This document shows, piece by piece, positions 1 to 8,941 of a stretch of 64,000 nucleotides of DNA. The translations under genes were made by a program, and so were the position numbers. Position 1 is the stretch's first letter. Every line of letters begins with the position of its first letter. Location: the NCBI GenBank assembly GCA_900548905.1, contig URMK01000024.1, positions 26,668 to 90,667 of the forward strand, read 5' to 3'. This stretch comes from an uncultured Lachnospiraceae bacterium. GTDB taxonomy: Bacteria > Bacillota > Clostridia > Lachnospirales > Lachnospiraceae. Below the pieces are notes generated by a model. It was not told the origin of the DNA, made no database searches, and was given only the letters and a program-made list of their open reading frames with translations.

Positions 1-318
1 CTGGGTATGCAGATGGCACAGCGGCTTGCGGTATTCCTTCAATCCCAGAATCCACATTTTTGCGGGGGAGAAGGTATGCATCCAGGTGATAACCCCTGCA
101 CATTCTCCGTCTTCATTTGCCTCGTTAAGGGTTCTTCTGATGGTAGCCGGATCGATTAAAGTGGGTTTCAGAACCACTTCAAAGGGAAGCCTGCCGGATG
201 CGTTCAGCCCTTCCACGATTTTGGCGGAATGCTCTGCCACCTTTCTCAGGCATTCGTCCCCATACAGGTCCTGGGAACCTGTACAAAACCAGAATTTGTA
301 GTCTCTTCCTGTTTTCAT
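1..318 (-). CDS. araA: L-arabinose isomerase, N-terminal part (cut by the window edge)
   Basis: Converts L-arabinose to L-ribulose, the first cytoplasmic step of arabinose breakdown. Reading leftward from the ATG at 318, the first 106 residues are open to the edge. They contain the family features WFCTGSQDLYG (residues 10-20) and TWMHTFSPAKMWI near residue 85, which match the start of bacterial AraA very closely. An AGGAGG site lies a few bases upstream of the ATG. The gene follows araR on the same strand with a 63-base gap, so regulator and enzyme are probably co-transcribed. The remaining roughly 390 residues, with the metal-binding catalytic residues, lie outside the window. The identification is by sequence recall of the family and is firm. 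Confidence 0.93.
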   Translation of the reverse strand, partial: MKTGRDYKFWFCTGSQDLYGDECLRKVAEHSAKIVEGLNASGRLPFEVVLKPTLIDPATIRRTLNEANEDGECAGVITWMHTFSPAKMWILGLKEYRKPLCHLHTQ

Positions 319-381
319 TTTGTTTTTCCTCCTAAATAAAATTATTGATATGTGGTAACTGTCCGGTACCTTCACAGTTCC

Positions 382-1467
382 TTACTGCCGCTTCAGATGC
401 CTGACGGAGTCTCTTTCCACAAGTTCCGTCACAAATTCGCAGGTTCCGTCAAACGTATTATTCTTCATGACTGCCAGCAGATTTTCCGCCGCCCTGGCCC
501 CCAGCCTGTCGGTGGGATGGTGTACGCTGGTGAGCCTGGTCTCCGCCAGCTCCGCCAGCTCCGAGTCATCGATGCTGATTAATGAAATATCCTCAGGCAC
601 CCGGATTCCCTCTTCCTTCAGAAGCCCTTCCAGCTGAAAAGCAATTTTGTCGTTATAACAGAAAACAGCGGTACATTCTTTAAAATTCCGGAGAATCCTT
701 TCCCGGTAATCATGAAGATGCTGTTCCCCCTCTGTATCCAGCCAGACAATTCCGGAATCCCCTGCGGGAATGCCGGCCCTCCTGCACACATCCAGATACC
801 CCGCATAACGCAGATGCCCCTGGCCGTCATCGAATTTCAGAAGAGCACCGATTTTACGGTGTCCGGCATCTATCAGATATTTGACTGCCATTTCCGCCGC
901 CTGCCTGTCATGGAGTGTGACGTGGGGCAGCGCCAGCCCGGGATAATAACTGTTAATAAACAAAATCGGTATTTTCCGCTCCATCAGCTTTTTAAGCAGA
1001 GGGAGATTGGGATTGGGCAGGCCGCTTTTGGTGGCTTCCATAATGATTCCTGCCACATCATCCCTGGCTGTTATATCCTCCAGAATGGTACGTTCCCGTT
1101 CCAGCTGGTTGTTGGTAAACGCTATCTGCACCGAGTAGCCTCTTTCAAACAGCGTGTTTTCAATCCCCTGTATGGTCCTGGGAAAAATATAGCCGTCCAC
1201 ATAGGTGGTCACCACCGCTACTCTCGTCTTATTCTCCAGGGCGGCCGACCGGCTGTCACTGATATACGTGCCGCTTCCCTGCCTCCTGACCACTATCCCT
1301 TCTTCCTCCAGGACACCAATGGCATGACGTACCGTCTGCCTGCTTAAGCCGAACAGCACGCTCAGCTCATTTTCAGAATTCAGCTTATCTCCGGGACACA
1401 GTTCTTTCTTTTCCAGCCTTTCCTTCACCCAGTCGGCCAATTCCCTGTACTTGGCTTTTTTCTCCAT
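382..1467 (-). CDS. araR: AraR-type arabinose repressor (GntR winged helix plus sugar-binding domain)
   Basis: A transcriptional repressor of arabinose genes. Residues 1-70 form a GntR winged helix: the segment LSVLFGLSRQTVRHAIGVLE is the recognition region and RRQGSGTYI the wing. Residues from about 80 to 361 look like a LacI/periplasmic-binding-protein fold (VAVVTTYVDGYIF at its start, RKIGALLKFDDGQGHLRYAGY in the middle). GntR-plus-LacI architecture and a length of 361 residues match Bacillus AraR. It lies immediately upstream of araA on the same strand. A strong promoter and two operator-like sites precede it, so it is probably autoregulated and released by L-arabinose (known for the family, inferred here). 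A related GntR/LacI hybrid for another sugar is possible, but the araA neighbour argues for AraR. Confidence 0.9.
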   Translation of the reverse strand: MEKKAKYRELADWVKERLEKKELCPGDKLNSENELSVLFGLSRQTVRHAIGVLEEEGIVVRRQGSGTYISDSRSAALENKTRVAVVTTYVDGYIFPRTIQGIENTLFERGYSVQIAFTNNQLERERTILEDITARDDVAGIIMEATKSGLPNPNLPLLKKLMERKIPILFINSYYPGLALPHVTLHDRQAAEMAVKYLIDAGHRKIGALLKFDDGQGHLRYAGYLDVCRRAGIPAGDSGIVWLDTEGEQHLHDYRERILRNFKECTAVFCYNDKIAFQLEGLLKEEGIRVPEDISLISIDDSELAELAETRLTSVHHPTDRLGARAAENLLAVMKNNTFDGTCEFVTELVERDSVRHLKRQ

Positions 1468-1526
1468 ACAATCCCTCCCTGTCCGAATGGTTGCCCTTCC
1501 CTTCCTGCCATAGTTGTACCTATGTT

Positions 1527-1540
1527 TTTACAAGTTGTAT
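1527..1540. promoter_or_regulatory. Second AraR operator-like site
   Basis: Contains the 11-base palindrome TACAAGTTGTA (1529-1539) and shares the half-site ATACAACTT with the larger palindrome about 125 bases away. It lies about 50-60 bases downstream of the predicted araR start of transcription, inside the leader. Paired distant operators are known for Bacillus AraR; use here is inferred. Confidence 0.5.
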
Positions 1541-1595
1541 TCTTCCTGTACCACGTGTAACAAGCCAAGGTCAGGCAAGGCTGTCCGTTATTTTC

Positions 1596-1624
1596 ACTAT
1601 AGTCCAAACAAATGCGCATGTCAA
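1596..1624 (-). promoter_or_regulatory. Promoter of araR-araA
   Basis: On the minus strand a perfect -35 TTGACA (1619-1624) is followed after 17 bases by TATAGT (1596-1601). Transcription would start near 1589, about 120 bases before the araR ATG. Confidence 0.75.
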
Positions 1625-1654
1625 TATTATAATGACATTTCAAAATACATTTAA

Positions 1655-1680
1655 TAAAAGTTGTATGTATACAACTTTTA
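1655..1680. promoter_or_regulatory. 26-base palindrome, probable AraR operator
   Basis: Perfect 12-base arms (TAAAAGTTGTAT and its complement) around a central GT. It lies about 30 bases upstream of the -35 box of araR and between araR and the divergent DUF885 gene. The composition (GTTGTAT, TATACAAC) resembles known AraR sites, which are built on a TTGTAC/GTACAA core. It could also influence the divergent gene. Confidence 0.65.
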
Positions 1681-1788
1681 TTTTTGTACATAGCCAATTC
1701 CTGCTGCGGACGCAATGAGTGAGATTCCCTGTCATGAATATTCCCGAGGACTCATAAACTGTTAAAAACCCCCCAAGGAATAAGTTCT

Positions 1789-3663
1789 TTGAAAAAACGC
1801 ATTCCACTCATTATCACCGCCGCGGCCCTTCTTCTTTTTTCAGGGCTGTTTCTTTTTTTATACCTCTACAACGATACCCTCCGCTTCCGCCATCTGACAG
1901 AGGAATTATTTGCAGAGTCCTTCCGTCAGGATAGCCTCAGCCTGCACTATACTTTGGCCGATCCTTCAGACTATCTCCAGAAGCCGTCTCCGGCCACGCT
2001 CCCCCTGTATTCCAGGCAGTCCCGGCAGGAAGCGGCCGCCGTCCTGGAAAACCAGCTTCTCATTCTGCAGGAGATCAATCCGGAAAGACTGAATAAACAG
2101 GACCGTTACACCTGGTCCCTTCTTGTTCCCTATCTGGAAAATGAACTGGCGGGCGCGCACTGTGAATACTACGAGGAACCGCTCACGCCATCCTCCGGGA
2201 TGCAGTCACAGCTTCCCGTCCTCCTGGCGGAGTATTCCTTCCGGACGAAAGAGGATCTGGAGGATTATCTGGAAATCCTGGAGAGCATCCCCGCATACCT
2301 GGAAAGTCTTGCCCAATACGAAAAAGAGAAAGCGAACGCAGGTATGTTTATGACGGAGTCGGATGCCAATTCCATTGTAAAACAATGCGATGCCATTATG
2401 GATCCCGCCCTGCTTTCTTCCGGGGAACATTTTCTCCAGACCACCTTTCAGGAACGCACGGAATCCCTTGTGCAGGAGGGCCTGCTGACCGGGGAGGAAA
2501 TGGAATTCTACATAGCGGAAAATAACCGGATCCTGACCACGCTGGTAGCGCCGGCATATACGGCCCTGGCAGATGCCATCTTTCTTCTTTCCGGAAGCGG
2601 CACTCATCAGGGAGGTTTATGTGAACTGCCCTCCGGCGGTGCCTACTACCTCTACCTTCTCCGGCACAACACCGGCAGCTTCCGCACGCCGGAGGAAATA
2701 CAGGCCATGCTTTCGGACCAGTTCCAAAGCTGCTATCAGAACCTCCAGGCTCTGGTGGAAACCTATCGGGAACAAACAGGAAGTACCTCCATCACCCTCA
2801 GTGCTATCCCGGAATTTCCTTTTGAGAATGCCCAGGAAATCCTGACCGATTTGCAGCAGCGTATCCAGACGGACTTTCCCCCGCTCAGCGGGCTTACAAA
2901 TACCCTTCCCACCTGCCGCACCAAAACGGTGGCGGAATCCATGGAGGACTACACCAGCCCGGCCTTTTACCTCACTCCGCCTATTGATGATTTGGAGGAT
3001 AATGTAATCTATGTCAACAACGCCTCCACTTCCCCGGGGCTTGAACTGTATACCACACTGGCGCACGAGGGCTACCCGGGCCATTTATATCAGACCGTAT
3101 ACAGCCAGCTTTATGAAAATTCCCAAACTGCCAATCCGGTGCGAAGCGCCTTGTTCTACGGCGGTTTTGTGGAAGGCTGGGCCTATTACGTGGAAAATAT
3201 CGCCTATGGCTATGCTTCCGACGTCCTGCTTGCCGACGGGGCTCCGAATGTTACCACCCTGTTAGTGGATATTGCCTGCCTGGAACGGAACCTGCAGGTA
3301 AACCTTTATTGCCTGCTGGATCTGTCCATTCATTATTACGGCGCAACCCGCCAGGACGTATACCGTTCTCTCGCCGCCTTCGGCATTTCGGATACGGAAA
3401 CTGCAGACGCCATTTACGATTATATCCGGACGGAGCCAACCACCTATCTGAAATATTATCTGGGTTACCTGGAAATACTGGCTCTGCAGGAAAAAGCAAA
3501 AGAGCTTTGGGGGCAGGATTACACCCCGCTTCGGTTCCATACCTTCCTCTTGCAGGCAGGCCCGTCGGACTTTACCAATTTGGAAAAACGGCTGGGAGAG
3601 ACCCCGGTTACCAGAACTACCATTGCTTATACGAAAACGGATAAAAAGCTGGCAATGCAATAG
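1789..3663 (+). CDS. Membrane-anchored DUF885 family protein, putative metallopeptidase
   Basis: Function unproven. A signal anchor occupies residues 6-27 (PLIITAAALLLFSGLFLFLY), placing about 590 residues outside the membrane. The DUF885 hallmark HEGYPGHLYQ starts at residue 426 and EGWAYY at 462; in the family these look like zinc ligands and a glutamate, as in HExxH-type peptidases. Length, 624 residues, is usual. The chosen start is a TTG at 1789 with AAGGAA about ten bases before it; no ATG competes. It is transcribed alone, divergently from araR, and ends at a two-way hairpin shared with the next locus. No partner genes suggest a substrate. A dipeptide- or peptide-cleaving role is an inference from the motif. 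Confidence 0.8.
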   Translation: MKKRIPLIITAAALLLFSGLFLFLYLYNDTLRFRHLTEELFAESFRQDSLSLHYTLADPSDYLQKPSPATLPLYSRQSRQEAAAVLENQLLILQEINPERLNKQDRYTWSLLVPYLENELAGAHCEYYEEPLTPSSGMQSQLPVLLAEYSFRTKEDLEDYLEILESIPAYLESLAQYEKEKANAGMFMTESDANSIVKQCDAIMDPALLSSGEHFLQTTFQERTESLVQEGLLTGEEMEFYIAENNRILTTLVAPAYTALADAIFLLSGSGTHQGGLCELPSGGAYYLYLLRHNTGSFRTPEEIQAMLSDQFQSCYQNLQALVETYREQTGSTSITLSAIPEFPFENAQEILTDLQQRIQTDFPPLSGLTNTLPTCRTKTVAESMEDYTSPAFYLTPPIDDLEDNVIYVNNASTSPGLELYTTLAHEGYPGHLYQTVYSQLYENSQTANPVRSALFYGGFVEGWAYYVENIAYGYASDVLLADGAPNVTTLLVDIACLERNLQVNLYCLLDLSIHYYGATRQDVYRSLAAFGISDTETADAIYDYIRTEPTTYLKYYLGYLEILALQEKAKELWGQDYTPLRFHTFLLQAGPSDFTNLEKRLGETPVTRTTIAYTKTDKKLAMQ

Positions 3664-3681
3664 ATTATTAACCAAATAGAA

Positions 3682-3730
3682 AATGCCGTCAGTGACCAGG
3701 ATGATAATCCATCGGTACATTGACGGCGTT
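3682..3730. terminator. Two-way terminator between convergent genes
   Basis: AATGCCGTCAGTG (from 3682) pairs with the complement around CATTGACGGCGTT (to 3730), with one G-U pair, across a loop of about 23 bases. A T-rich run follows on the plus strand (3732-3741). It lies between the convergent DUF885 and ROK kinase genes and could serve both. Confidence 0.65.
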
Positions 3731-3739
3731 CTTTCTTTT

Positions 3740-4738
3740 TTATTCCTGTTCCTTTTTACCAAAAGCCACAGACAACGCAGCATAATCACCTATTTGTTCC
3801 CCCAGCCTGGCGGGAACTATCCTGCAGACCTCCCGTGATGCTTTGAGTGCTTCCTTTTCTATCACTTTTTTCAGGCTGGGCAGTAACAAATGTTCACTCC
3901 GTTCGTAAATGCTCCCAAGGACAATGATCTCGGGATTCAGAATGTCAATTATGACAGAAAGTCCCATGCCCAGATAATAACCGCTTGTTTTATAGATGTC
4001 ACGTGCCAGCTCATCCCCCTGTTCGGCTGCCCGGGCCACCGTTTTAGCCGTCAGCCCTTCCAGTGCATTCAATTCAGGGCACAGGGCCGGCTTAATACCT
4101 ATCTGCAGTTTTTCCACCACTTTGGCTTTTGCAATCTGGGCTATCCCGCCTCCGCTGCAGAAGCCTTCAAAGGAACCGGATTTTCCGAAGCCAACAGGAC
4201 CTTCTTTTTCCAGACGGATATGCCCCACTTCCCCGGCCATGTCATTTGTCCCATTGTATAACCTTCCATCCAGTATCAATCCCGCCCCCATACCTGTACC
4301 GCATGTAAGAAAAACCAGATTCCGGTACCCTCTTCCGGCACCGAACTTCCACTCGGCAAGTGCACATGCATTGGCGTCATTCTGGATCAGGGTCCTGATA
4401 CGGAATTCCTCTTCCATCAACCTTACAATAGGGATATCGTTCCATCCGTACAGGTTCGGAGGATTCATAATGATACCTTTCCTGTGATCCAGCGGTCCGC
4501 CGCAGCTGATTCCCAAACCTATGGCATTCTCCGGCAAGACATGGTTTCTCCGCATTATTTCATGAACAGCATCCATAATATTTCTGATAGTAAATGCAGG
4601 TCCTTTGGCTGCTTCTGTAGGAAAGCATATTTTATCTATTATAAATCCTTTCAGGCTGTTATCCGGTATGTGTCCTTCTCCGAGTACTACGGAACATTTG
4701 GTTCCTCCTATATCCACGCCTATTGCATATTTCTCCAT
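3740..4738 (-). CDS. ROK family sugar kinase without the usual zinc motif
   Basis: A predicted cytoplasmic hexose or amino-sugar kinase. Visible parts: the phosphate-binding motif VDIGGTK (residues 8-14), QNDANACALAE at 119-129 with the likely catalytic Asp121, and the second phosphate motif CGTGMGAG at 146-153. The segment 173-193 after GEVGH, where ROK proteins normally carry CxCGxxGC, reads GPVGFGKSGSFEG and has none of those cysteines. The ATG at 4738 was chosen because AAGGAG precedes it; an upstream in-frame ATG has no such site. It is the last gene of the mannoside operon, 42 bases after the GH2 gene, so it probably phosphorylates the released sugar. Which sugar cannot be told from sequence. 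Confidence 0.85.
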   Translation of the reverse strand: MEKYAIGVDIGGTKCSVVLGEGHIPDNSLKGFIIDKICFPTEAAKGPAFTIRNIMDAVHEIMRRNHVLPENAIGLGISCGGPLDHRKGIIMNPPNLYGWNDIPIVRLMEEEFRIRTLIQNDANACALAEWKFGAGRGYRNLVFLTCGTGMGAGLILDGRLYNGTNDMAGEVGHIRLEKEGPVGFGKSGSFEGFCSGGGIAQIAKAKVVEKLQIGIKPALCPELNALEGLTAKTVARAAEQGDELARDIYKTSGYYLGMGLSVIIDILNPEIIVLGSIYERSEHLLLPSLKKVIEKEALKASREVCRIVPARLGEQIGDYAALSVAFGKKEQE

Positions 4739-4780
4739 GATTGTTCTCCTTATCCGGATTAGCAGCATCAGTGATTCTGA

Positions 4781-7090
4781 TTACAGTCCTGCTTTTCTGA
4801 TGCATTCCATATACAAATCCTTATTAAACGGAGGCGCCCATAAAGTATAATGATTTTTATACTCTTTTCCGTCACACATCCACTCTATAAGGAAAAACTT
4901 ATCATAGGCAACCGTATCTACCGAAGCTATCACGACAGAAGAATCTGCAGGAATCCTGCATTCTCCTTCATATATAACACGTTCCGATATAACGTCAGTC
5001 ACTTTAAACAGAACTTGCTTTTCCGCATCACAGTCATTTATTCCATATAACTGCGCCGTGTGTCCGTCAGGTTCATCAAACATCAATGCAGTCCTGGCCT
5101 GAGAACGTTTGATATAGTAATAAGCCATTTTTTTATTATAATAGTAATCAACCACAGCATCGGAAAACTGCGGGCAGCCGTCGATCACATTCCACCATAT
5201 AATTCCTGTCCTTCTCCATTTCCCGATACGGAATCTTTCTATAAAATACTTTTTGGCTTCCGCCTGGGATATCTGACTCATACACACAAAATCCTCAAGA
5301 TTGTCGGGAACTTCCCCAAACAAAACTTTTATCTGATTAGCCATCAGTTCAATTCTGTAGGCGTATGTCTCGTCCTCCTTCATAGTAGGAGATGATGCAT
5401 GAAGCCGCCATTCCCCGTTATCCGTATAAGGCCAAAGCCCCTCCGGTGTAATAAACTTATTTATTGACTCTGTCCCGGGACAGCCGTGATACCCGGTTTC
5501 ACTTGCAAAGTGCGCAAGTGCATTCCGATAATAATCTCCCTTATAATAATCCCTTGGCCCCCATAAATGCTGTTCCGGAAGATAGGAATCGGAAGTGGAA
5601 AATTGATAGGCAGTCTCATCCATATAGGGCGAGCTGGGCAGATAATCCCTTATGTAGTCGTTCATCCGCAAAACCTGGGGTATTATTTGCCTGGTATTTC
5701 TGTTCTGATTCGGATCCAGTCTGTAATTTGTAAGCCATCCATAAGACATATCATTTTCATTATCGCCGGACCAAAGCGCCAGACAGGCATGCTGCCGAAG
5801 CCTTCTCACCTGCCATATCACTTCGTCTTCAAAATTCCTGAGAAATGCCTCGTTTTCCGGATACAGACCGCAGGCCTGCATAAAATCCTGCCACACCAAG
5901 ATACCCAGTTCATCACAGCGTTCATATAAATAATCATCTTCATAATACCCGCCTCCCCAGCAGCGGATCATATTGCAGTCCAGGTCTTCAACCAGTTTCA
6001 ATGAGGGTTCAATCCGTTCTTTTCCTCTTGACGGAAGTGAATCAAGGGGAACCCAGTTCGTGCCTAATATAAAAGTTTTCTTATGGTTAACAATAAAGCA
6101 GAATTCACCTTTCCCCTCTTCATCCGTCAGGCTTGTTTTCTGTAATTCCACCGTTCTGATACCAAAACGGAACTCTTTTCGGGCATAGCAGACCCCTTCT
6201 TTCATCAGCTGTACCTTAACATCATATAATTCCGGTTTTCCGGAACGCCTCGGCCACCAAAGAACAGGATTGTTTACATCTAAAGTAAAATGTCCGGCTT
6301 TAGACCACACATCCCAACTCTTGCGGAAACAAGAATCCCGGCAGCTGCCTTCCAACACAACTTCAAACCCCTGGTACGCTTCTTCATTCAAATCCAGTTC
6401 ATAGAAATATTCCAACTGGGTACTGCTGTAATCGTCCTCCAGATTCCTCACAAAAAGATAGCTTTGTATAAAACGGAACTCCGGTTTTGGATAGATTACG
6501 ACGGATCTCCATATACCGCCGGATAACATTCTGGGGAAAATATCCCAACCATACATATAGGGTGATTTTCTGATATTCAAACTGTCCATTTCGTATTTCA
6601 GTCCATTTTGGAATAATGGATTGTCATACTTTCTCGCTTCCAGGTTCACGGGCACAATATGTACCAGAAGCTCATTGCTCCCTTTTTTTAACAGGTCTGT
6701 TCCAATTTCAAACGAATACCCTTTCAGCATATTTTCCGTATGTGCTATAAGGATCCCGTTTAAATAAATATCTGCAATCGTATCAATTCCGTCAAACTGC
6801 AGAACATAGGTGTCACTTTCCAATTCTTCCAATTTAAATTCTTTTCCGTAAAAAAGATGATCCATTTCCCGGTCCAGAGATTTCAACAGATTTTTTCCGT
6901 AAAAGGGATCGTCAATTATCCCCGCCTTTTCCAAATCTATTTCATAATTACCCGGAACACGACCTTCAATCACCGTAATTCCACTGCTGCACAGATCTTG
7001 CAAATTACAAATATCTACTTTTTCCTTTTTATACGTTTCATTCGGACATATCCCTAATGTCCATACCCCGTCCAATACTGTTTTCCGCAT
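4781..7090 (-). CDS. Glycoside hydrolase family 2 enzyme, beta-mannosidase-like
   Basis: A predicted cytoplasmic exo-glycosidase; no signal peptide. Residues 1-190 form the sugar-binding jelly roll (LDGVWTLG, FDGIDTIADIYLNG, SGGIWRSVVIYPKP). The catalytic barrel includes NMIRCWGGGYYEDDYLYE and LVWQDFMQACGLYP. The acid/base glutamate is in SGDNEND at about residue 442, and the nucleophile is probably the Glu of FASETGYHG at about residue 531. The CWGGG and WQDF signatures point to beta-mannosidase rather than beta-galactosidase. The start has AGAGAGGG upstream. Encoded 18 bases after the inner-membrane permease pair and before a ROK kinase, so it likely cleaves imported manno-oligosaccharides or mannosides. 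Another GH2 specificity is possible. Confidence 0.87.
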   Translation of the reverse strand: MRKTVLDGVWTLGICPNETYKKEKVDICNLQDLCSSGITVIEGRVPGNYEIDLEKAGIIDDPFYGKNLLKSLDREMDHLFYGKEFKLEELESDTYVLQFDGIDTIADIYLNGILIAHTENMLKGYSFEIGTDLLKKGSNELLVHIVPVNLEARKYDNPLFQNGLKYEMDSLNIRKSPYMYGWDIFPRMLSGGIWRSVVIYPKPEFRFIQSYLFVRNLEDDYSSTQLEYFYELDLNEEAYQGFEVVLEGSCRDSCFRKSWDVWSKAGHFTLDVNNPVLWWPRRSGKPELYDVKVQLMKEGVCYARKEFRFGIRTVELQKTSLTDEEGKGEFCFIVNHKKTFILGTNWVPLDSLPSRGKERIEPSLKLVEDLDCNMIRCWGGGYYEDDYLYERCDELGILVWQDFMQACGLYPENEAFLRNFEDEVIWQVRRLRQHACLALWSGDNENDMSYGWLTNYRLDPNQNRNTRQIIPQVLRMNDYIRDYLPSSPYMDETAYQFSTSDSYLPEQHLWGPRDYYKGDYYRNALAHFASETGYHGCPGTESINKFITPEGLWPYTDNGEWRLHASSPTMKEDETYAYRIELMANQIKVLFGEVPDNLEDFVCMSQISQAEAKKYFIERFRIGKWRRTGIIWWNVIDGCPQFSDAVVDYYYNKKMAYYYIKRSQARTALMFDEPDGHTAQLYGINDCDAEKQVLFKVTDVISERVIYEGECRIPADSSVVIASVDTVAYDKFFLIEWMCDGKEYKNHYTLWAPPFNKDLYMECIRKAGL

Positions 7091-7108
7091 TCTTTAGCCC
7101 TCTCTTCG

Positions 7109-7930
7109 TCAGCCTTTTATCGCTCCCTGCGTCATCCCGCTCACAAGTCTGTCAGACATGCATAGATAAACAATGAGCATCGGGATAACTGAAATAATAA
7201 TACTAGATAAAAGAATTGGATAGTTTGTAAAATGGTCTCCTTTAAACTGCGAAATAAATAACTGAATAGTCTTGCTTTTTTCTTTTGTCAGAAATATTAA
7301 TCCCATCATTAAATCATTCCAGGCATTTAAAAAAGTGATAATACCAATTGTAGCAATAGAAGGTTTTAACAAGGGCAGAATCACCTTATAAAACAACTGG
7401 GCGATAGACGCTCCGTCAATAACCGCGGCTTCCTCCAGCTCAAGAGGAATCGACTGCAGATATCCTGTCATAATAAAAACGGCTGTCGGTATCGCTCCGG
7501 CAATGTATATTAAAACAAGCGCCAGGGCGTTGGTAATGTGCAGCCGAGATACTGAGATATAAAGCGGAACCAGCAGGGAATGGATTGGTATCATGATTCC
7601 CATAAGCAGATACGTCATACAAAGCTTACTCAGCTTCCAACGCATCCTTGCTATAGCATAAGAAGCCATCGCCGATACCACTACCGTTACAATACACGTT
7701 ATCAAAGAATATATGACACTGTTAATCAAATTTCTTAAAATACCATATTCGGTGAATACAGCTATGTAGGAATCCAAGCTGAACATCTGCGGAAGCGCCC
7801 ATGGATTCCCGTATATCTCTTCCGTCGTTTTAAAGGAGGAAAGGAATATGAATAAGACAGGAAAAGCCACTGCCAATAACAGAAAGGCAAAGAAAAAATA
7901 TCTCAGGATATTTATCACTTTTTTCTTCAT
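7109..7930 (-). CDS. Sugar ABC transporter permease (MalG-type, CUT1)
   Basis: One of two membrane subunits of a carbohydrate importer. It has about six membrane segments, the first at residues 10-30. The EAA loop that contacts the ATPase reads EEAAVIDGASIAQLFYKVIL, in the second half as in MalG relatives. Length, 273 residues, is typical. AGGGGG precedes the ATG. It follows the MalF-type gene after seven bases and precedes the GH2 gene by 18, a tight operon. No ATPase gene is in the locus; such systems commonly borrow a shared MsmK/UgpC-type ATPase encoded elsewhere. Confidence 0.92.
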   Translation of the reverse strand: MKKKVINILRYFFFAFLLLAVAFPVLFIFLSSFKTTEEIYGNPWALPQMFSLDSYIAVFTEYGILRNLINSVIYSLITCIVTVVVSAMASYAIARMRWKLSKLCMTYLLMGIMIPIHSLLVPLYISVSRLHITNALALVLIYIAGAIPTAVFIMTGYLQSIPLELEEAAVIDGASIAQLFYKVILPLLKPSIATIGIITFLNAWNDLMMGLIFLTKEKSKTIQLFISQFKGDHFTNYPILLSSIIISVIPMLIVYLCMSDRLVSGMTQGAIKG

Positions 7931-7937
7931 TAAGCAA

Positions 7938-8813
7938 TCACCCCCTGTCCTTTAATATAGTCTGAATCACCCCGGAAAAAACAAGGCAGAACAGAAAAAG
8001 AATCAAACCGATCGCACACCCATATCCATAATCCAGCTGCAAAAAAGCCTTATTATACATATGGGAAGCCATTACTTCTGTTGCATGTGCAGGCCCGCCT
8101 CCCGTCATTACATAGATAGAATCAAAAGCTTTAAAGGAACTTGTAGTTATCAATACAATGCTGACCCGCAGAACCGGTTTCATATTTGGTGTGATAATCT
8201 TTGTTGTAAGCTGCCATGAATTTGCCCCGTCGATTTTGGCGGCCTCGATCATATCGTTGGAAATAGATGTGATTCCTGTGACAAAGATCACCATATGATA
8301 CCCCACCCATTGCCATGCAACGGCAATACAGACACAAACCATAGCCGTTTTGCTGTCTGCAAGCCAAAAATGGACCAGATCCTCCTGACCAATCATTTTT
8401 AAAAAGGCATTCAGCAACCCGATTTCCGGATGAAATATAAAATAAAACATCAGGGATACCGCTGTTCCGGAAATGATTGCAGGCATAAATACCGTATTTC
8501 TGACCAGTTTCTCAAACCGTTTTCCCCTTGTCAGTAAGATAGCCAGAAAGTAAGCGAGAGGAATCTGAAAAAGAACAGACAGCCCCAGGTATTGAAAGGT
8601 ATTACCGATTGACCTCCTGAAAATATCATCCCTTGTAAATAGCTTGACAAAATTTCTGATTCCTACAAATCTGGCGCTGGACAGTAAATCCCAGTCAAAA
8701 AAAGACAGACCTACAGACATAATCAGAGGCACTGGTATAATTAATGTAAAAATCAGAAGCGCCGGTAATATAAAAATGGCAATCGTTTTTTTGTTACTTA
8801 ACATTTTATTCAT
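7938..8813 (-). CDS. Sugar ABC transporter permease (MalF-type, CUT1)
   Basis: The partner membrane subunit of the importer. Six or so membrane segments are visible, beginning FILPALLIFTLIIPVPLIMS. The EAA loop reads MIEAAKIDGANSWQLTTKII, followed by ITPNMKPVLRVS. The start was set at the ATG at 8813 (MNKMLSNKK), which has AAAGGGAG upstream; the longer open frame adds 36 residues that do not resemble the family. Between it and the binding-protein gene lie 128 bases with a hairpin. Confidence 0.92.
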   Translation of the reverse strand: MNKMLSNKKTIAIFILPALLIFTLIIPVPLIMSVGLSFFDWDLLSSARFVGIRNFVKLFTRDDIFRRSIGNTFQYLGLSVLFQIPLAYFLAILLTRGKRFEKLVRNTVFMPAIISGTAVSLMFYFIFHPEIGLLNAFLKMIGQEDLVHFWLADSKTAMVCVCIAVAWQWVGYHMVIFVTGITSISNDMIEAAKIDGANSWQLTTKIITPNMKPVLRVSIVLITTSSFKAFDSIYVMTGGGPAHATEVMASHMYNKAFLQLDYGYGCAIGLILFLFCLVFSGVIQTILKDRG

Positions 8814-8910
8814 GCAGTGATCTCCCTTTATTTCCGTTGGCAACATGCCAAACGGATGCGTATACACATCCATTTGACGGCTGCCGTAAGGATACCCAAT
8901 GTCTGCGGTT

Positions 8911-8933
8911 CCTGCCCCCATTATGAAGGCAGG
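8911..8933 (-). promoter_or_regulatory. Intercistronic stem-loop after the binding-protein gene
   Basis: CCTGCC and GGCAGG form a 6-base stem round an 11-base loop in the gap between the binding-protein and permease genes. No T-run follows. Such hairpins usually protect the upstream message and lower downstream expression, giving excess binding protein; that role is inferred. Confidence 0.5.
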
Positions 8934-8941
8934 TTATCCTA

